NCBI GenBank assembly: GCA_002729525.1
Contig: PBYI01000027.1
Span: forward strand, 30,507-78,293
Source of the DNA: Nocardioides sp.
GTDB lineage: Bacteria > Actinomycetota > Actinomycetes > Propionibacteriales > Nocardioidaceae
Reading direction: 5' to 3'
DNA: 47,787 nucleotides
The notes below the pieces were generated by a model. The model made no database searches, had not been told where the DNA came from, and saw only the letters and a program-made list of their open reading frames with translations. Position numbers and translations under genes: made by a program. Below, piece after piece: positions 16,416 through 25,241 of this stretch. Every line of letters begins with the position of its first letter. Within the stretch, counting starts at the first letter, position 1.

Positions 16416-17197
16416 AAGAGCGCGAAGTGCTCGCGGCCGCCGACGCCGTCTTCGACGCGGAGCGGGCGCTACGGCGCGCGGCTGAGACCGTCGATGAGCT
16501 CAGCGACGTCGCAGCTTCGTCGCTACGGGTCCTGCACGACGCCGCCTCCGACGCCTTCTACGCCCACCAGGAGGAGCGGAGGGACTTCCATCTGGAGTCC
16601 GCCGGCGAACACTTGGGGCGGCTTCGCAACAGGTCCGGCGTGATGAACGAGCTCGGCGACGACCTCACCCGCCATCTCACCGCGGCCAGCGGCGCGATCG
16701 AGCGCGCCGGCCACGAGCTCGGCCGCGGCACCGACGTCGACGACCGTGACGTCGAGATCCGGGCCTTGCGGACTCAGATCGACGTCCTCGCCGAGGTCGT
16801 GGCGCTCGCGCGCCCCGTGGCAGATCAGATCACCCGCCATGCACAGCATGCGGCCGAGTCGGCGACGGCGACCGATGCGCTGATGCTCTTGGATTCGCGT
16901 GTCCACCACGTCAGCCAGGAGGTAACCCGGGCCGACGAGAGCGTGTCGATGATGCGCTCGGTGATCGAGAGCGCGCAGTCGAGGGCGCGGACCTCAGCCG
17001 CACTGGCCGGGGTCACTGAGCTGCGCGGCCGCCCATGCGCCTGCCTGCACGTCGGGGGGCCGGGACACAACCAGTCAGTGGTCCAGCAGCGGTCCCCCGC
17101 AGCAGACCCACCAGCCAGACAAGCCGGGCCACTCCGGCATCACCATCTGAACCCCGGAGAGAGGTCCACGTGTCGTGGGGGATCGCACACCGATTGA
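16412..17197 (+). CDS. Hypothetical coiled-coil protein
   Basis: 261 residues, coupled to the previous gene by a 4-base overlap. Residues 1-200 are strongly helical with heptad-like spacing (FDAERALRRAAETVDELSDV, FHLESAGEHLGRLRNRSGV, IRALRTQIDVLAEVVAL, ESVSMMRSVIESAQSRA), consistent with a coiled coil. The last about 58 residues (after GVTELRGRP) lose this pattern and are rich in Pro, His and Cys, as expected if an indel moved translation into a wrong frame. The following gene region is also frameshifted, so the natural C-terminus may be lost. Function unknown. Confidence 0.6.
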   Translation: MKEREVLAAADAVFDAERALRRAAETVDELSDVAASSLRVLHDAASDAFYAHQEERRDFHLESAGEHLGRLRNRSGVMNELGDDLTRHLTAASGAIERAGHELGRGTDVDDRDVEIRALRTQIDVLAEVVALARPVADQITRHAQHAAESATATDALMLLDSRVHHVSQEVTRADESVSMMRSVIESAQSRARTSAALAGVTELRGRPCACLHVGGPGHNQSVVQQRSPAADPPARQAGPLRHHHLNPGERSTCRGGSHTD

Positions 17198-17792
17198 AGC
17201 CATCGTCTACTCCTGCCCGCCGGAGCGAGTGAGCCCTCCTCGAGGTCTTCGAGGAGTTCGGACTGGGACACGAGTTCGTGCTCCCCTGGCGACCCAGCGC
17301 CGGGGCCCGCCAACGCCAGCGGACAGCGCAGGCTCGAGTTGGGCCGCGGGTACATCCACAGCGAGATCTCGGTCGGCTCCAGCGCGGAGATCGCCGAGGC
17401 ACTGCCCTCCGACGCAGTATGGAAGGTCTGGGGAGGACCCGAAGTAGGAGCACCTCGGCGAGGTGCACCTCAATCACCCCGACCTGGGCCTGTTCGTCGC
17501 GGACTGCGACGCGCAGGGTCGCCGCGAGTTCACCAGTGGCGCGATCGACCGCCTCGTCGAGCGCATCGACGCCGACCGCGTGCAGCCGGGGCACCTGACA
17601 GGCCGCACCTGGGGGATGGCGCTCGAGCAACTCGGTGCGGCGAACAAGGGGATCGTGATCCCAAGCGATGCCCCTCCCGGATCGGCGCCGCGGCAAGCTG
17701 TCGCGCTCAACCAGCTCGCGTCCGGACCATCGCGGTGGATGCCCGCCGACGCCCCCGGACAGGCCCGGTCGGCAACGGCCCCAGATCGGTAG
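17175..17792 (+). pseudogene. Gene broken by about three frameshifts
   Basis: Protein-like segments continue through all three plus-strand frames in order: IEAIVYSCPPERVS (about 17190-17235), LLEVFEEFGLGHEFVLPWR (about 17238-17290), RRLELGRGYIHSEISVGSSA through WKVWGGPE (about 17325-17440), and EEHLGEVHLNHPDLGLFVAD through ALNQL (about 17445-17715). No single frame covers them, so a former protein of roughly 190-200 residues has been disrupted by indels. No known family is evident. It lies directly after the coiled-coil gene, probably once in the same operon. Confidence 0.5.
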
Positions 17793-17801
17793 CGGGCCGC
17801 T

Positions 17802-17833
17802 GTCCGATTCGGTGCGTGACCGGTTGCTTCTCC
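17802..17833 (+). promoter_or_regulatory. Two-box promoter-like element, site B
   Basis: GTCCGAT begins at 17802 and GGTTGCTTCTCC at 17822, the same 20-base spacing as the other copies. The DUF4192 gene starts at 17872, 38 bases after the second box. A seven-codon frame from GTG 17842 ends just before that ATG and might act as a short leader. Confidence 0.6.
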
Positions 17834-17871
17834 GTAGGAACGTGCCCTCCAACCCGAGCAGGTGATCGTCG

Positions 17872-18930
17872 ATGACCAACGTTCTCAAGATCAGCTCGCA
17901 CGACGAGCTGATCTCGTCCATCCCCCACACGCTGGGATTCACTCCACAGGGCATGGTCTGCCTCGCCTTCGGGGACGGTCCCACCGCCCGCCTCGACATT
18001 CCCGAATCCCCCGAGGAGATGGGTGAGTTCCTCCAGGCGCTCACCGACGTCTACCTCCACCGACACCACCCTGACCGCGTCGCCCTTGTGGCGTACGGCG
18101 AGGACGGCCGCGCCTGCGTCCAGGCGCTGGCTGCCTTGGGTGAGGCTCTGGTCAACAGCGAGGTCCGCGGCCCCGACGTAGGGCCGATGCTGTGGGTCAA
18201 CGGCGAGGAGTGGACTGACCTTCTCGAAGGTTCGCGCGGAACCGTCGACCCCGGCGCCCGCGCCCGGATCGACGCGGAGTTCGCACTGATGGGCCGGGTC
18301 ATGCCGGTCGGCCGGCGCGAGGACCTCGCTGCCGCGATGCAGGGCGACCCCACCGCGGTTGCCGAGCACCTTCCTGCCGCCGAGGCGCGCGCGCTCGACA
18401 TGGATGTGGCTGCCCGCCGGTCCGAAGTCGAGTGGCTGGGCGCACGGCTCGACCAGTTCCGCCGTGATCGGGAGTACCTCTCCGACGGCGACGCGGCCCG
18501 GGTCCTGGCCGTGCTCCACGACAGCGCCGCCCGGGACGCGGCGGTGTTCAGCATGAGCCGCGAGGACGCGCCCGTCTTCTCGGAGTTCTGGCAGGACCTC
18601 GTGCGGCGGGCGCCGAGTGAGGTGTGTGACAGCCCGGCGACGATGCTGGCGCTGAGCTCGTTCCTGGAGGGCAAGGGCGCGCAGGCGTGGACCGCCCTCG
18701 ACCTGCTCTCGGAGAGCGACCCGTTGGCGGACCTGGTGGCCGCTGCCCTCGAGCAGGCCGTGCACCCGCGTGAGTGGGACCGTGCCGTGCCCGCGGCCGC
18801 CGGCGCGTTGATGCAGCAGGCGGCATTGAGCGACACGTTCGCGCAGGAGCGCCGTGCCCACGACCAGGACGCCGGCAACGCCCCGGGCGTCAACGGTGCC
18901 GGCCCGGAGTCGTCGGCCCCGGGCCGCTGA
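17872..18930 (+). CDS. DUF4192-family protein
   Basis: 352 residues. The start (LKISSHDELISSIPHTLGFTPQ) and the following strand VCLAFGDGPTARLDIP match the opening of DUF4192 proteins, common in Actinobacteria, and the alternating helical body (AALGEALVNSEV, DLLEGSRGTVDPGARA, AEARALDMDVAARRSEVEWL, DAARVLAVLHDSAARDAAV) fits. The C-terminus is a disordered, Gly/Ala/Pro-rich tail. The biochemical role of the family is unknown. It heads a transcription unit with a two-box promoter and is followed 19 bases later by a 52-residue gene. Confidence 0.8.
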   Translation: MTNVLKISSHDELISSIPHTLGFTPQGMVCLAFGDGPTARLDIPESPEEMGEFLQALTDVYLHRHHPDRVALVAYGEDGRACVQALAALGEALVNSEVRGPDVGPMLWVNGEEWTDLLEGSRGTVDPGARARIDAEFALMGRVMPVGRREDLAAAMQGDPTAVAEHLPAAEARALDMDVAARRSEVEWLGARLDQFRRDREYLSDGDAARVLAVLHDSAARDAAVFSMSREDAPVFSEFWQDLVRRAPSEVCDSPATMLALSSFLEGKGAQAWTALDLLSESDPLADLVAAALEQAVHPREWDRAVPAAAGALMQQAALSDTFAQERRAHDQDAGNAPGVNGAGPESSAPGR

Positions 18931-18949
18931 GAGGGACGGAGACAGACCC

Positions 18950-19108
18950 GTGCAGAACACTCGCTCGCGACTGGAGAAGCGCCTCGCGAAGCTCCTCACC
19001 GCCACTCCCCCGCTCGCCGCGCGGCACACGGCGGGACACACCAAGGTCGACTTGGTCTACCTCGACGAGGAGACCCAGGACCGCCTGAACCGCAGCCTGC
19101 GCAAGTAG
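18950..19108 (+). CDS. Small hypothetical protein
   Basis: 52 residues from a GTG with a GGACGGAG ribosome site; the open frame upstream overlaps the DUF4192 gene and is unlikely to be used. The product is basic: RSRLEKRLAKLLTATPPLAA, then HTKVDLVYLDEETQDRLNRSL. The C-terminal helix could bind a partner or nucleic acid. It follows the DUF4192 gene by 19 bases and ends just before a strong inverted repeat. Too short for family assignment. Confidence 0.5.
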   Translation: MQNTRSRLEKRLAKLLTATPPLAARHTAGHTKVDLVYLDEETQDRLNRSLRK

Positions 19109-19140
19109 GCGCTGCCGCAATTGTCAAGGTTCTGGCCCGC

Positions 19141-19173
19141 GGCCTGTGGATAGAGATTCGCTATCCACAGGCC
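19141..19173. repeat. Perfect 13-bp inverted repeat with DnaA-box-like arms
   Basis: GGCCTGTGGATAG (19141-19153) and CTATCCACAGGCC (19161-19173) are exact reverse complements, separated by 7 bases. Each arm contains CTATCCACA or its complement, one mismatch from the DnaA box TTATCCACA. Two more inverted repeats follow: CACTC-A-GAGTG at 19211-19221 and CGGCACGA/TCGTGCCG at 19228-19235 and 19241-19248. This may be a terminator, a replication or transfer origin element, or the operator of the next gene. Confidence 0.55.
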
Positions 19174-19287
19174 GTCGGCGGTGCGGTTGCGCTGTCGGTG
19201 GTTCGGTGCACACTCAGAGTGAAGTGTCGGCACGATCGGGTCGTGCCGGCTGGTGGGGATTCATGATGGGTCCCGCCACGAGGGGAC

Positions 19288-20223
19288 GTGAGGAACATGC
19301 GGACGTCGACCAAGCTGATCCGCCTCTGCGCCGTCGTGCCGGCCGGTGTCGCCGGCAGCTTCGTCGCGGTCATCGGCTTCGGCTTCCTCCCCGACGCTGG
19401 CCTGGTGTTCGCGTTCCTGGGCACGCTGCTGATTTCGCTCGTCTTGGCGTGCGGCTGGCTGGAGGCTCCCGCTGCCCGGATCTTCGGGTTCGCCCGCGGC
19501 CTTCGCCCCGGGCAGCGCGCCGTGCTCGAGCCGACGCTGGCCCTGCTCGAGAAGCTCGACCTCGCCCCAGGCCGGGTGCTGGTGCGGCTGGACGACGACG
19601 CGCGCCTGCCCGCAACGCCGATCGGGCGTCGTACGGTGATCGTGGAACCGTGGCTGGTGCAGGGCCTCTACGAGCGGCGGCTGACGACCGAGGATGCCGC
19701 GACGGCGATCGGGCACGCGGTCGAAAGTCAGCGGGTCGGCCCGTCCCGGTTCGACCTCGCGGCGCGGCTGTGGGCGCTGCCTTGGACGCTGGTGTTCGTG
19801 GTTGTGCGGCAGATCGCGCGCATCTTCTCGTGGGTGCCCGCCGGCGGGTTCGCGTGGCATCTGCGGATAGTGGTGGGCGTCATCGCGGTCTTCCAGGGCT
19901 TCCAGCCGGGCGGCGATCCTGGGATCGGGGTCGCGGTCGGCGTGCTGGTGGCGATCAGCTACGTCGCACCGGCGGCCGACCGGGCCTGGCGCTCGGTGGT
20001 ACAGCGCGACGCCGACCGCATCGTCACCCAGCGCGGGCTGGCTGGCTCGTTGATCCAGCTTGCGCAGTGGCAACACGGCTCCGCCTCGCTGGAGCGGGTG
20101 CAGCGGATCCGTGCAGCTGCGGCCGAGCGCGTCTCGTCCACGCCGCCGGAGCCCGCCGAGGCACCGGCGGTCGAGGCGGCGTCCTGCGCTCGGGTGCTGA
20201 CCCTCCCCACCGCAGGACGGTGA
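19288..20223 (+). CDS. M48-peptidase-like membrane protein with degenerate active site
   Basis: 311 residues (GTG at 19288; an ATG at 19297 is equally possible). Two transmembrane helices lie near the N-terminus (AVVPAGVAGSFVAVIGFGF and FAFLGTLLISLVLACGWL) and more in the middle (LPWTLVFVVVRQIARIF, IVVGVIAVFQGF, IGVAVGVLVAISYVAP), resembling membrane-bound M48 (HtpX-like) proteins. The strand RRTVIVEPWLVQGLYERRLT and the helix AATAIGHAVESQRVG align with the segment carrying HExxH, but here it reads HAVES, without the catalytic Glu and second His. The later DRIVTQRGL also fits the fold. Probably a non-catalytic relative. Confidence 0.6.
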   Translation: MRNMRTSTKLIRLCAVVPAGVAGSFVAVIGFGFLPDAGLVFAFLGTLLISLVLACGWLEAPAARIFGFARGLRPGQRAVLEPTLALLEKLDLAPGRVLVRLDDDARLPATPIGRRTVIVEPWLVQGLYERRLTTEDAATAIGHAVESQRVGPSRFDLAARLWALPWTLVFVVVRQIARIFSWVPAGGFAWHLRIVVGVIAVFQGFQPGGDPGIGVAVGVLVAISYVAPAADRAWRSVVQRDADRIVTQRGLAGSLIQLAQWQHGSASLERVQRIRAAAAERVSSTPPEPAEAPAVEAASCARVLTLPTAGR

Positions 20224-20244
20224 AACAGGGAGGAGACGACGACC

Positions 20245-20427
20245 GTGGATGACTTGCACCTGGAGGCCGACCGGATCTTCGGGCCCTGCAACGACCCGAC
20301 GTGCCCAGGTTCCAGGCCGGCAACGGGCCGCGAGGCGCGCCTCGACCTCGAATGGGCCGGGCGGGGGCATCTTCGCCTGGTCCGGGACGGCGAGGATCGC
20401 GCCGTGGGAAGCGACGGCGACGAGTAG
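20245..20427 (+). CDS. Small hypothetical protein
   Basis: 60 residues from a GTG preceded by GGGAGGAG. It lies 21 bases after the M48-like gene and probably in its operon. The product is acidic, with a CxxxxC pair (FGPCNDPTCPGSRP) that could bind a metal, then LDLEWAGRGHLRLVRDGED and an acidic end. Nothing recognisable; the clear ribosome site and the spacing are the main support. Confidence 0.5.
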   Translation: MDDLHLEADRIFGPCNDPTCPGSRPATGREARLDLEWAGRGHLRLVRDGEDRAVGSDGDE

Positions 20428-20445
20428 CAGGCCACCACAGGACCC

Positions 20446-21439
20446 CTACTGCTGGTCGCGGATGTCCAGTGGCGGCAGGGAGTCGACGATCGTCATGGTT
20501 TCCAGCGAGACGGTAACGACGCGGGCCAGTAGGTCGAGGATGTAGCGCGGGTCGCCGACTTCGCGGGACCAGGCGTTCGGGTCGTTGACGATGCCGGAGT
20601 TCTTGTCGGTCTTCACGTGGTAGCGGTCGATGATCCAGTCCACTGCGGATCTGCTGCCGAGCCGGTAGCGGTGCGCCTCCTCGGGGATGCCGGCGAGGGT
20701 GATTCGGTCGTTGAACCGGATCGAGCTGAGGTCCTTGTCGGCGCCGCTACCGACGTACCGCATCTTCTTCTCGCCGACTGCATAGAACTCGTAGGGGTTC
20801 CCGACCGGGCTGGTGTTGAGGCCGTCGAGCGGGTAGGGCTGCGCGGTCTCGTAGCCCCGGTGCAGCTGGTACAGGTCGCGGCCGGCGGCCGCGAAGCCGG
20901 CGAAGTCCGCGACCAGCGGGATCCGGGGCAGTGACTTCTTCAGATCCGCGGCGTACGCCTCCCGGTAGGTCGGGGAATGCAGCACCCCGTAGACGTAGTG
21001 GAAGACGTCGTCTTGGTGATGTCCAGGCTCGGGTACGTCCGCTGGAAGCGCTGGCGCGCGGCGTCGGTGATGTTGTCGATGCGGCGGTACCCGTCGACCG
21101 TCTCGCCGGTCTCCTCGGTGGTGCCGAAGTCGAGAGTCCCGTCGTCGGGTTCCGCGATCGGCTCGTAGCGCCAGCGAGCGAAGAACTGGCCGGTGTCGAG
21201 GAGGTGGAGGTCGGGGATCGCGTCGGTGGCGATCGCGCAGAACTCGTAGTGCGAGGAGACGCCGGTGAGGAGCACCCCGTGGTTGGCGTGTGCGGGGGTG
21301 GGGAACGCCTCGGGCAGCCGGCGCCGGTCCTCGTTGAGGTCCGAGGAGAAGTAGACGTGCTGGCGGAGGAAGGGCCGGTAGAGAGCGACCCTGTGGGCGT
21401 CGGCGGCGACGCTGAGGGCTTGGCGCTGGGTGTACTTGC
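20446..21439 (-). pseudogene. Out-of-frame C-terminal part of the ISP-like gene
   Basis: This stretch encodes the missing tail of the ISP-like protein at 21440-25228 in two other frames. From about 21470 to 21010 the second frame reads SWSRRLLSKYTQRQALSVAA and ends as LDITK; from about 21012 to 20446 the third frame continues DDVFHYVYGVLHSPTYREAY through PLDIRDQQ. Together they form the target-recognition and C-terminal domains of the family. The first break lies in a triplicated 11-bp repeat; the second looks like a one-base deletion near 21012. Without both repairs these 330 residues are not made. Confidence 0.7.
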
Positions 21440-24400
21440 TCAGGAGTCGCCGGGACCAGCTGATCGCGTGGGGATCGCGTGGGGATCGCGTGGAACCTCG
21501 CTCTGGGGAACATAGGCTTGGAGCGACCGGGTGTAGGTTTCGACGCTGGCGGAGACCGCTTCCTTGCTGGCGTTGTAGACCCACACGTCACGGTTGGTCG
21601 TCAGTCCCTTGGAGGTGCTGCCGAAGATGGAGGGCCCGCCGCGTTCGTAGAGGGGCATGAAGGTGCCGAAGTCGCTGCGGCGCTGGTTCAGCCAGTCGCC
21701 GTGCTCGTCGGGGACGATGGTGTGCGGGTTGGTGCCGAGGATCGAGCCTGCCTGGACGATCTCGGCGACCTTCTCGTGGGCGGTGGTGAAGTCGCTGACC
21801 TGGGCATAGCGGAGCGTGCATCCGCCGGATCGTGTGTCGTCTTTGACCATGACGATGATGGCGATTCCTGCGATCGAGCCGCCGGACCCCTTGGCGTAGG
21901 CCTCGAAGATGGGGCGGCCCTCGGCGCCGGCGTTGCGTCGGTTGCCGCGCAGGTTGAAGACGTGGATGGCGGTGAACTCGTCGTACAGCGACTTCCTCAT
22001 GCCGTCGGCGGAGTTGGAGGTGAGGAAGCCGCCGTTGGTCACGTAGGCGATGACGCCGCGGGACCCGATCCTCAGCGAGGCCCACTTGATGGCGCGGACG
22101 TAGGAGTCGTACAGGCCGCGGATCGAGGTGGTTGCCGACTGGGCGGCATAGGTCGCGCGGATGGCGGCGTCGATGGTGGGGTAGGCGGTGTTGGCGTTGT
22201 CGTCGTTGGCTGAGGTCTGACCGACGGAGTACGGCGGGTTGCCGACGATGACGGTGATGGGCAGCTGGCGCTGTCGGGTTATCCGTTCGTTGTTCTCGGG
22301 GAAGATGTCGAGGTCGTCGCGGTCGCTGTCCTCGTAGGACTGGAAGGTGTCAGTGAGGACCAGCCCGGGGAAGGGGGCGGCTTCGCCGGCGCCGGCGTTC
22401 TCGGCGTAGGTGGTCTCGATGTTGACGGCGGCGATGTAGTACGCGAGGAGCAGGATCTCGTTGGCGTGGAGCTCGTTGGCGTACTTGCGGGCCAGGTCGT
22501 GCTGCGTGACGAGTCCGCTTTGCAGGAGTCGGACGATGAAGGTGCCGGTGCCGGTGAAGCCGTCGAGGATGTGTACGCCCTCGCTGGTCAGTCCTTGCCC
22601 GAACTCCTCGCGCAGGACCTCGTCGACGGAGCGGAGGATGAAGTCGACGATCTCGATGGGGGTGTAGACGATGCCGAGCCTGTCGACGGTCTTCTTGAAC
22701 GCGGTGGCGAAGAACTTGTCGTAGAGCTCGACGATGACACGCTGCTTGCCTGTCGCGTCGGTCACGCCCTCCACTCGGCGGCGCACGGAGCTGTAGAACT
22801 TCTCGAGCTGCTGGTTCTCGGCCTCGAGCGCGTGTTCGTCGAGGCTGGCCAGCATCAACTCCATGGTCTTGGCGACCGGGTTGTGTGCGGTGAAGTCGTA
22901 GTTGGCGAAGAGGGCCTCGAATACCGGGCGCGTGACAAGGTGCTGGGCGAGCATCTCGATCGCCTCGTGGGCGGTGATGGACTCGTTGAGGTTGCCGCGC
23001 AGGCCCTTGAGGAACTCGTCGAACTCCTTCGCTGCGGGTGAGCCTGGGTCGGTCAGCAGCCCGTGGATGCGGGTGATGTGGGCCTGGGCGATGTCGGCGA
23101 CGTCCTTGGCCCAGGTCTCCCAGTAGCGGCGCTCGCCGACCTTGCGCACGATCCGGGCGTACATCGCGTCGCGGAAGCCCTCGAAGCCGTAGTCGAGCGT
23201 CAGCTGCTGCTCGGCCCCCGGTTCCCGGTCCGCGCCTTCGCCGTTGACGTCGTCCTCTGTCGATGGACGCGGGGTGACGTCGACGATGTCGAGCCTTGGG
23301 GACTTGCCCTTGTTGAGCTCGATGCTGTTGATCATCGCGTGGAAACGGTCGTCGTGGGACCGCAGCGCCTGCAGTACCTGCCACACGACCTGGTAGCGCT
23401 TGTTGTCGTTGAGCGCCTCTGACGGCGCCACCCCGGACGGTACGACGACGGGCAGGATGATGTAGCCGAGCTTCTTCCGACCGGATGGGTCCTTGCGCAT
23501 CACTCGGCCCACCGACTGGACGACGTCGACCTGGCTGCCGCGCGGGGTGAGGAACATGACCGTATCCAGCGCGGGCACGTCGACGCCCTCGGACAGGCAG
23601 CGGGCGTTGGTGAGCACCCGGCAGCTGTCCTCGGTGGGCTCGGCCTTGAGCCAGTCCAGGTGGGTGTTGCGTTCGTGGACACCCATGGTGCCGTCGACGT
23701 GGACCGCCTGCACGCGGACGTGGTTTCTGTCCTCCGTCGCGTCCTCCAGCGCCCGTTCGACCAACGCGGGGAACGCCGCGGCCGCTGCCTTGGAGGAGCG
23801 GATGTCCTTGGCGAAAGCGACCGCCCGGCGCATCGGGCTGCGGTCTTCGCCTTGGCTGTGTTCGGGGCCGTAGTTTTTGGCCAGGCCGTTCCAGCATCCG
23901 ATCAGCTTCGCGGCGTCGCCGAGCTGGATCTCGCCGCCTTGTGCCATGGCGGTCTGGAAGTTGCCCGCCACGTACGCCTCGTCGACGGCGAGTACGAGCA
24001 CCTTGTAGTCGGTGAGCAGGTCCTGCTCGACGGCTTCGCCGAATCCGAGGCGGTGGAACTCGGGGCCGAACATTGTCGCGTCGCCCATGTCCGCGAGGAC
24101 GGCCTCGGCCTCGGTGGCCTTGCGCTTCACGTCCTCGCCGAACACCCGTGGGGTGGCGGTCATGTAGAGCCGCCGGTCGGCTTTGAGGTAGTCGCCGTCG
24201 TGGACCTTCACGAAGTGCGATTCGTCGGCGCCCGCCAGGGTGACGCCCGTGGTCCGGTGGGCCTCGTCGCACACGATCATGTCGAACCCGCCGAGACCCA
24301 GCTGTTGGGCCTGCGCGACGACGTCGATCGACTGGTAGGTGGCGAACACGACGGTCATGCGTTCTTTGGCGTGCTTCCCGGCCTGGGATCGCTGGTAGAG

Positions 24401-25228
24401 CGTCTGGGCGTCGGTGGTGGCCGGCTCGGTGAGGTCGATGGTCGAGAGGTCCCCGTCGTCGGCCTTCGTCGTACGGCGGCCGACGCGCACATCGGAGCAG
24501 ACCGCGAACGGCCGGATGTCGACCGCGGCCTGGGCCATCCACTCCCGCAGCGACTGGGAGAGCAGCTGAATGGAGGGCACGAGGAACAACACACTGCCGC
24601 CCTCGCCGACCAACTGTTCGGCGATCTTCATGGACGTGAACGTCTTGCCGGTACCGCAAGCCATGACGAGCTTTCCCCGATCATGCTCGGCGAACCTGTC
24701 CCGCACCGCCTCGATCGCCGCCTCCTGGTGGGGCCGCAGCCGGTTGGCGGCCCTAACCACCACCCGGTCGGGCGTGCTCCAGGAGTACTGGGACCAGTCG
24801 ATCCGGGCGTCGTCGAGGTAGTTGATGTCGACGCGCTGAACGACACCCTCGAGCGTCTCCTCAGCGTTGCCGGTCCAGCCAGCGGCCGTGTCGAACACGT
24901 ACCGGGCAGTGAACTCGGTCCGGGCGGACGCGGAGACGAACGAGTCGATGTCGGACTTCGCGACCTTATGGCCGGCCTCGTAGAACTTGCACTGGATGGC
25001 AGCGAGTCCGTCACGGTCGCGGTGCTCGGCCACCAGGTCGATCCCGGTGTCGGTGCGCCCCTGACGGCCCGGCCACTCGGTCCACAGCCACACGTTGGAG
25101 AACCTGGTCGTCCACTCGGGGTCGGTGGTCAGGTACGCCTTGATGAGTCGTTCGAACTTGTCGCCCTTGTCCCGCTCGTCGAGCGAGGTGGCGCGCAGTT
25201 CGCCCAGAACGTCGTGGATGGTGGGCAT
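21440..25228 (-). CDS. Type ISP-like restriction-modification enzyme, truncated by a repeat frameshift
   Basis: 1262 residues as written. The single-chain architecture is visible: Mrr-like PD-(D/E)XK nuclease (TDTGIDLVAEHRDRDGLAAI then QCKFYE, about 60-90); SF2 helicase with Walker A CGTGKTFTSMKI, DEAH box (IVCDEAHRT), YMTATPRVFGED and QSVGRVMRK; and N6-adenine methyltransferase with motif I DGFTGTGTF and motif IV NPPY. Such enzymes translocate along DNA and cut between head-to-head sites. The frame is lost after PRDPHAI, inside three copies of an 11-bp repeat, just before the specificity domain; with two copies it continues ISWSRRLLSK. Start ATG at 25228 lies 13 bases after the DUF1173 stop, so both share a transcript. 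Possibly phase variable. Confidence 0.82.
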   Translation of the reverse strand: MPTIHDVLGELRATSLDERDKGDKFERLIKAYLTTDPEWTTRFSNVWLWTEWPGRQGRTDTGIDLVAEHRDRDGLAAIQCKFYEAGHKVAKSDIDSFVSASARTEFTARYVFDTAAGWTGNAEETLEGVVQRVDINYLDDARIDWSQYSWSTPDRVVVRAANRLRPHQEAAIEAVRDRFAEHDRGKLVMACGTGKTFTSMKIAEQLVGEGGSVLFLVPSIQLLSQSLREWMAQAAVDIRPFAVCSDVRVGRRTTKADDGDLSTIDLTEPATTDAQTLYQRSQAGKHAKERMTVVFATYQSIDVVAQAQQLGLGGFDMIVCDEAHRTTGVTLAGADESHFVKVHDGDYLKADRRLYMTATPRVFGEDVKRKATEAEAVLADMGDATMFGPEFHRLGFGEAVEQDLLTDYKVLVLAVDEAYVAGNFQTAMAQGGEIQLGDAAKLIGCWNGLAKNYGPEHSQGEDRSPMRRAVAFAKDIRSSKAAAAAFPALVERALEDATEDRNHVRVQAVHVDGTMGVHERNTHLDWLKAEPTEDSCRVLTNARCLSEGVDVPALDTVMFLTPRGSQVDVVQSVGRVMRKDPSGRKKLGYIILPVVVPSGVAPSEALNDNKRYQVVWQVLQALRSHDDRFHAMINSIELNKGKSPRLDIVDVTPRPSTEDDVNGEGADREPGAEQQLTLDYGFEGFRDAMYARIVRKVGERRYWETWAKDVADIAQAHITRIHGLLTDPGSPAAKEFDEFLKGLRGNLNESITAHEAIEMLAQHLVTRPVFEALFANYDFTAHNPVAKTMELMLASLDEHALEAENQQLEKFYSSVRRRVEGVTDATGKQRVIVELYDKFFATAFKKTVDRLGIVYTPIEIVDFILRSVDEVLREEFGQGLTSEGVHILDGFTGTGTFIVRLLQSGLVTQHDLARKYANELHANEILLLAYYIAAVNIETTYAENAGAGEAAPFPGLVLTDTFQSYEDSDRDDLDIFPENNERITRQRQLPITVIVGNPPYSVGQTSANDDNANTAYPTIDAAIRATYAAQSATTSIRGLYDSYVRAIKWASLRIGSRGVIAYVTNGGFLTSNSADGMRKSLYDEFTAIHVFNLRGNRRNAGAEGRPIFEAYAKGSGGSIAGIAIIVMVKDDTRSGGCTLRYAQVSDFTTAHEKVAEIVQAGSILGTNPHTIVPDEHGDWLNQRRSDFGTFMPLYERGGPSIFGSTSKGLTTNRDVWVYNASKEAVSASVETYTRSLQAYVPQSEVPRDPHAIPTRSAGPGDS
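21462..21494 (-). repeat. Three tandem 11-bp repeats inside the ISP-like gene
   Basis: Plus-strand unit GATCGCGTGGG at 21462-21472, 21473-21483 and 21484-21494 (the last with A for the final G). Eleven is not a multiple of three, so copy-number change shifts the frame. Two copies restore the frame into the specificity domain; three, as here, end the protein at 21440. Confidence 0.9.
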
Positions 25229-25241
25229 AGTCGGCAGTTTC

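Noticed and set aside
22350..24659. Long minus-strand frame inside the ISP gene
   Set aside because: Shadow of the ISP gene in another frame; Arg/Gly/Pro-rich, no motifs.
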